Source: Dictyoglomaceae bacterium
Lineage (GTDB): Bacteria > Dictyoglomota > Dictyoglomia > Dictyoglomales > Dictyoglomaceae
NCBI GenBank assembly: GCA_028276205.1
Contig: JAPYWU010000045.1
Span: 1-9,509, forward strand
Direction of reading: 5' to 3'
DNA: 9,509 bases
A program made the position numbers and the translations under genes. Of the stretch, positions 6,810 through 9,509 are shown piece by piece (position 1 is the first letter of the stretch; every line of letters starts with the position of its first letter). A model generated the notes under the pieces. The model worked only from the letters and a program-made list of their open reading frames with translations, searched no databases and was not told the origin of the DNA.

Positions 6810-6827
6810 ATAAAGAGGTAAAAAGAA

Positions 6828-8531
6828 ATGTATGTAGATGATAAAATTTTTGGAGATTTAGAGAAAAAGGAATTTTTATCCGACAGAAAAATAGAAGAAC
6901 TTAAAAATTCTCCTTACATAAAAATAATTCCAGAAGATCCAACTCCCAAGGATGAAATTAAGATTATACTTACATGTACCCCATCTCAAAATTACAGGAC
7001 TATTTATTATAAGATAGACTCCCAGACATCAGAGATTCAAGAAGTTCCAGCGGAAATTAAAGACGTGATTTGGGACAATGCTTTTTTCAGTTTTTTACAG
7101 ATATTAGAAGCTCAAATTCCTCCCTTATATAGAGAGGGTATAATTGAAATAAGATTAAACCCAGAAGATAATCATGAAAAAAATTATTATTCCTTTTCCA
7201 TTGATGAATTTGAGCCACCCAAATGGACTCAAGAAAGTATAATATATCATATCTTTGTTGACCGTTTTGCAAAAGATAATTATGAAGTAATTTTATCCGA
7301 TAACCTAAAAGAGAAGCTTGGAGGTAATATCAAAGGAATTATAAATCATCTTGATTACATAGAATCCTTAGGTATAAATACAATTTGGCTTTCTCCTATA
7401 TTTAAATCTACTTCTTATCATGGATATGATATAGAGGATTATTTTGATATTGATCCTGTATGGGGTAATAAAGAAGATCTCAAAAGGTTAGTTAATAATG
7501 CCTTTGAAAGAGGAATTAGAATAATCTTAGACTTTGTACCAAATCACCTTTCCTATTTAAACCCTATATTTCAAGACGCATTGAACAATAAAAATAGTAA
7601 ATACAGAAATTGGTTCATTTTTAAGGACGATAATTCTTATGAATCATTCTTCGGAGTAAAATCCATGCCAAAGATAAATCTTAAAAATAGAGAGGCAAGA
7701 AAATATATTATAGAAGCAGCTAAATATTGGATTAAGAATTTCGGAATATCTGGATATCGATTGGATTATGCTGTTGGACCAGATATAAATTTTTGGACCG
7801 AATACTATTATTCCATAAAAAAAGATTTTCCTGAAACTTTTCATTTTGGGGAGATCGTAGATACTCCTGAATATGTAAAGAAGTTTATAGGAAAGATGGA
7901 TGGGGTACTTGATTTTTATCTTTTTAAATTATTAAGAGAGTTTTTTATAGGTAAAAATTGGGAATCAGAAGAATTTTTGAAAATTATAGACTTAAGATAC
8001 AGATTTTACAAGAACCATATAAAGTTACTTTCGTTTTTAGAAAATCACGATTCTAATAGATTCCTTTTTGTAGCTAATGATAAAAGATTATTAAAAATAG
8101 CTTCCATACTTCAATTTTCACTTAATGAAATACCCATAATATACAACGGTCAAGAGATGGGAGCTAACCAGTACAGAAATATATTAGAAGGAAATAGGGC
8201 TATTCATGAATATGTACGACTACCTATACCATGGAATGAAACCAAACAAGATTTAGAACTCATCGAGTTTTATAAAAAACTATCAAGAATTAGGAAAAAT
8301 CATTCCGCCCTATATAAAGGAGATTTTATTTTAGGCCCTATAAAGGATATTATAAGCTTTTACAAGATTTATGAAGATCAAAAAATTTTGATAATAATAA
8401 ATAACACTGAAGAAGAAAAACATATATATCTAAAAGGTGTTTTCAAAAGTTTACTTAATAACGAGATTTATAAGAATGATTTGATAGTTCATCCTCTTGA
8501 AGGTTATATACTTCTTGAGCTAAATCACTAA
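6828..8531 (+). CDS. Cytoplasmic GH13 glycosidase, neopullulanase/cyclomaltodextrinase type
   Basis: This alpha-amylase-superfamily enzyme should hydrolyse alpha-glucosidic bonds in maltooligosaccharides, cyclodextrins or pullulan-like substrates inside the cell, since there is no signal peptide. In the 567 residues an N-terminal domain of about 130 residues precedes the catalytic barrel, which starts around IIYHIFVDRF (138-147). Conserved regions are DFVPNH (235-240), GYRLDYA with nucleophile D313, FGEIVD with acid/base E342, and ENHD with D408. Region V reads MPKIN (280-284), close to the MPKLN of the neopullulanase group. A C-terminal beta domain ends in LEGYILLEL. The ATG follows AAAGAGGT. 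The last 77 bases overlap the converging deacetylase gene. Exact specificity is uncertain. Cytoplasmic amylases of similar size are known in Dictyoglomus, from memory. Confidence 0.92.
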   Translation: MYVDDKIFGDLEKKEFLSDRKIEELKNSPYIKIIPEDPTPKDEIKIILTCTPSQNYRTIYYKIDSQTSEIQEVPAEIKDVIWDNAFFSFLQILEAQIPPLYREGIIEIRLNPEDNHEKNYYSFSIDEFEPPKWTQESIIYHIFVDRFAKDNYEVILSDNLKEKLGGNIKGIINHLDYIESLGINTIWLSPIFKSTSYHGYDIEDYFDIDPVWGNKEDLKRLVNNAFERGIRIILDFVPNHLSYLNPIFQDALNNKNSKYRNWFIFKDDNSYESFFGVKSMPKINLKNREARKYIIEAAKYWIKNFGISGYRLDYAVGPDINFWTEYYYSIKKDFPETFHFGEIVDTPEYVKKFIGKMDGVLDFYLFKLLREFFIGKNWESEEFLKIIDLRYRFYKNHIKLLSFLENHDSNRFLFVANDKRLLKIASILQFSLNEIPIIYNGQEMGANQYRNILEGNRAIHEYVRLPIPWNETKQDLELIEFYKKLSRIRKNHSALYKGDFILGPIKDIISFYKIYEDQKILIIINNTEEEKHIYLKGVFKSLLNNEIYKNDLIVHPLEGYILLELNH

Positions 8532-9509
8532 TTCTCTCTAATTTTACATTGTTAAAAAACCCTTCCTGGTAGAGCTCTTTTAACACTTTTATAGTCTTTG
8601 GTCTTAAATGAAATATGAATATCCCCCAACCTCTCTTCTCAGCAATCTTAATAGCTTGAGCAAATCTTTGTTTTATTCTATCCTCCTGATTCTCATGATC
8701 TATAAATAACATATTTTCTAAAACAGGAACTCCCACTTTATTTCCAACTTTTTTCCCTACTGAATTTATAATAGTTTTACTATCCAAAAAGCTTAGTCCA
8801 TATTTTTTGAAAACCCTTAAAACTTTCTCCATACTCTCATCATCCCCTGTGACTTTTGATCCCATATGATTATTAACCCAATATATCTTAGTATCTCCAA
8901 ATCTCTTTAAGTGAAGGCTTACAATTTTGTCTATTTCCTCCTCACTCATACCACTCATTATTGCTTCTGAAGTTAGATATTTTGCATCTTTTGGATAAGT
9001 AATTGATTCCATAGGAAGATGCATCATTATTTCCCAACCTTTTTCTACAAACTTATATGCTAAATCCTTTGTATGTGATGTAGGAATTATAGAAACATTT
9101 AATGTATAAGGAAAAGATAATAAATCTTCAACCCAATAATTATCTTCCACTAAATCATCTACTACAAAGGCTATTCTTGGTTGTGATGATTTATGAGATA
9201 CATAGATTGGAAAATATAAAAATATATTATCAAGATTGATCGAATCGCCATTAGGAAGTTCTATATTTGAACTTATAATATACTTTTCATATTTAGAAGA
9301 AAACGTTCTCTTAATATCATAATTTTTAATTATTTCTTTTTTAATCTGAGTATTATAGACAGATGAATTAAAGTAAACAGAATATATCTTCCAATTTATA
9401 ATATAATCTTCAACTTCTTTTCTTTTTTCCTCTATTATATATCTTCCAATAAATGGCTTATATAGAGATAAAATTTTATCTATTTCATCCGACTCAACAT
9501 TTATTTCAA
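8455..9509 (-). CDS. Divergent polysaccharide deacetylase, 5' end outside the window
   Basis: This belongs to the divergent polysaccharide deacetylase family (Polysacc_deac_2, YibQ/DUF610), related to carbohydrate esterase 4; the natural substrate is largely unknown. The frame is open from the stop at 8455 to the right edge, 350 visible residues. A GTG at 9150 would begin a 231-residue product but splits the conserved IAFVVDDL strand, so it is not the start. In visible numbering, motifs are the Asp pair 117-118, HLPME at 163-167, NNHMGS at 212-217, DSKT at 242-245, FIDH at 268-271 and IFHLRPKT at 298-305. About 110 residues before the domain resemble nothing I recognise and have no membrane helix; a signal or anchor may lie off the edge. 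The last 25 codons overlap the glycosidase gene on the other strand. Confidence 0.88.
   Translation of the reverse strand, partial: EINVESDEIDKILSLYKPFIGRYIIEEKRKEVEDYIINWKIYSVYFNSSVYNTQIKKEIIKNYDIKRTFSSKYEKYIISSNIELPNGDSINLDNIFLYFPIYVSHKSSQPRIAFVVDDLVEDNYWVEDLLSFPYTLNVSIIPTSHTKDLAYKFVEKGWEIMMHLPMESITYPKDAKYLTSEAIMSGMSEEEIDKIVSLHLKRFGDTKIYWVNNHMGSKVTGDDESMEKVLRVFKKYGLSFLDSKTIINSVGKKVGNKVGVPVLENMLFIDHENQEDRIKQRFAQAIKIAEKRGWGIFIFHLRPKTIKVLKELYQEGFFNNVKLERISDLAQEVYNLQEDELSNHSYKSRY

Noticed and set aside
8551..8584. GTTAAAA/TTTTAAC inverted repeat as a terminator of the glycosidase
   Set aside because: The stem is 7 bp of mostly A-T pairs, the loop is 20 bases and no T-run follows; it also lies inside deacetylase coding sequence.
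1..9509. CRISPR arrays, tRNA or rRNA genes, insertion sequences
   Set aside because: No regularly spaced direct repeats, cloverleaf-like sequences, transposase motifs or terminal inverted repeats were seen, and almost all of the sequence is used by recognisable genes.

Overview
The window is a gene-dense, AT-rich bacterial chromosome segment with lysine/glutamate-rich proteins, conserved core genes and no mobile DNA. The order rny-ymdB-spoVS, the flavin-dependent thymidylate synthase ThyX and a signal-less intracellular GH13 enzyme fit a low-GC thermophile. Dictyoglomus is my best guess, from gene content and protein style rather than any database match.

Layout, left to right. (1) Positions 1-930, minus strand: rpmE (ribosomal protein L31) and thyX, with 2 bases between them, behind an extended -10 promoter near 937-945. 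A possible next gene starts at the left edge. (2) A hairpin terminator at 962-994 separates this unit from the long minus-strand cluster. (3) 1021-5734, minus strand, in transcription order: rseP, ispG, rny, ymdB, spoVS. Junctions are overlapping or within a few bases, except for a 46-base leader before spoVS. The cluster joins membrane proteolysis (RseP), isoprenoid precursor synthesis (IspG), membrane-bound mRNA decay (RNase Y), a cyclic-nucleotide phosphodiesterase (YmdB) and a small nucleic-acid-binding-type protein (SpoVS). A good sigma-A-like promoter lies in the last codons of the upstream gene. (4) 5786-6733, minus strand: a PfkB-family sugar kinase, probably a fructokinase. (5) 6734-6827: a divergent control region with back-to-back promoters and a LacI/GalR-style palindrome. 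(6) 6828-8531, plus strand: a cytoplasmic GH13 glycosidase of neopullulanase/cyclomaltodextrinase type. (7) 8455 to the right edge, minus strand: a divergent polysaccharide deacetylase, open beyond the window and overlapping the glycosidase tail to tail by 77 bp.

The kinase and glycosidase look like a small sugar-use module under shared control: the glycosidase would release sugars from imported oligosaccharides and the kinase would phosphorylate one of them. The rest is housekeeping.

The most notable point is RNase Y. Its conserved membrane anchor and coiled coil lie in an open frame with no ATG, GTG or TTG for 84 codons. A strong Shine-Dalgarno sits 8 bases before an ATT codon that overlaps the ispG stop, so the gene most likely starts at AUU and makes a 502-residue protein. 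I found no clearly novel system, tRNA, rRNA, CRISPR array or insertion sequence. There is no stretch above 300 bases without a gene.
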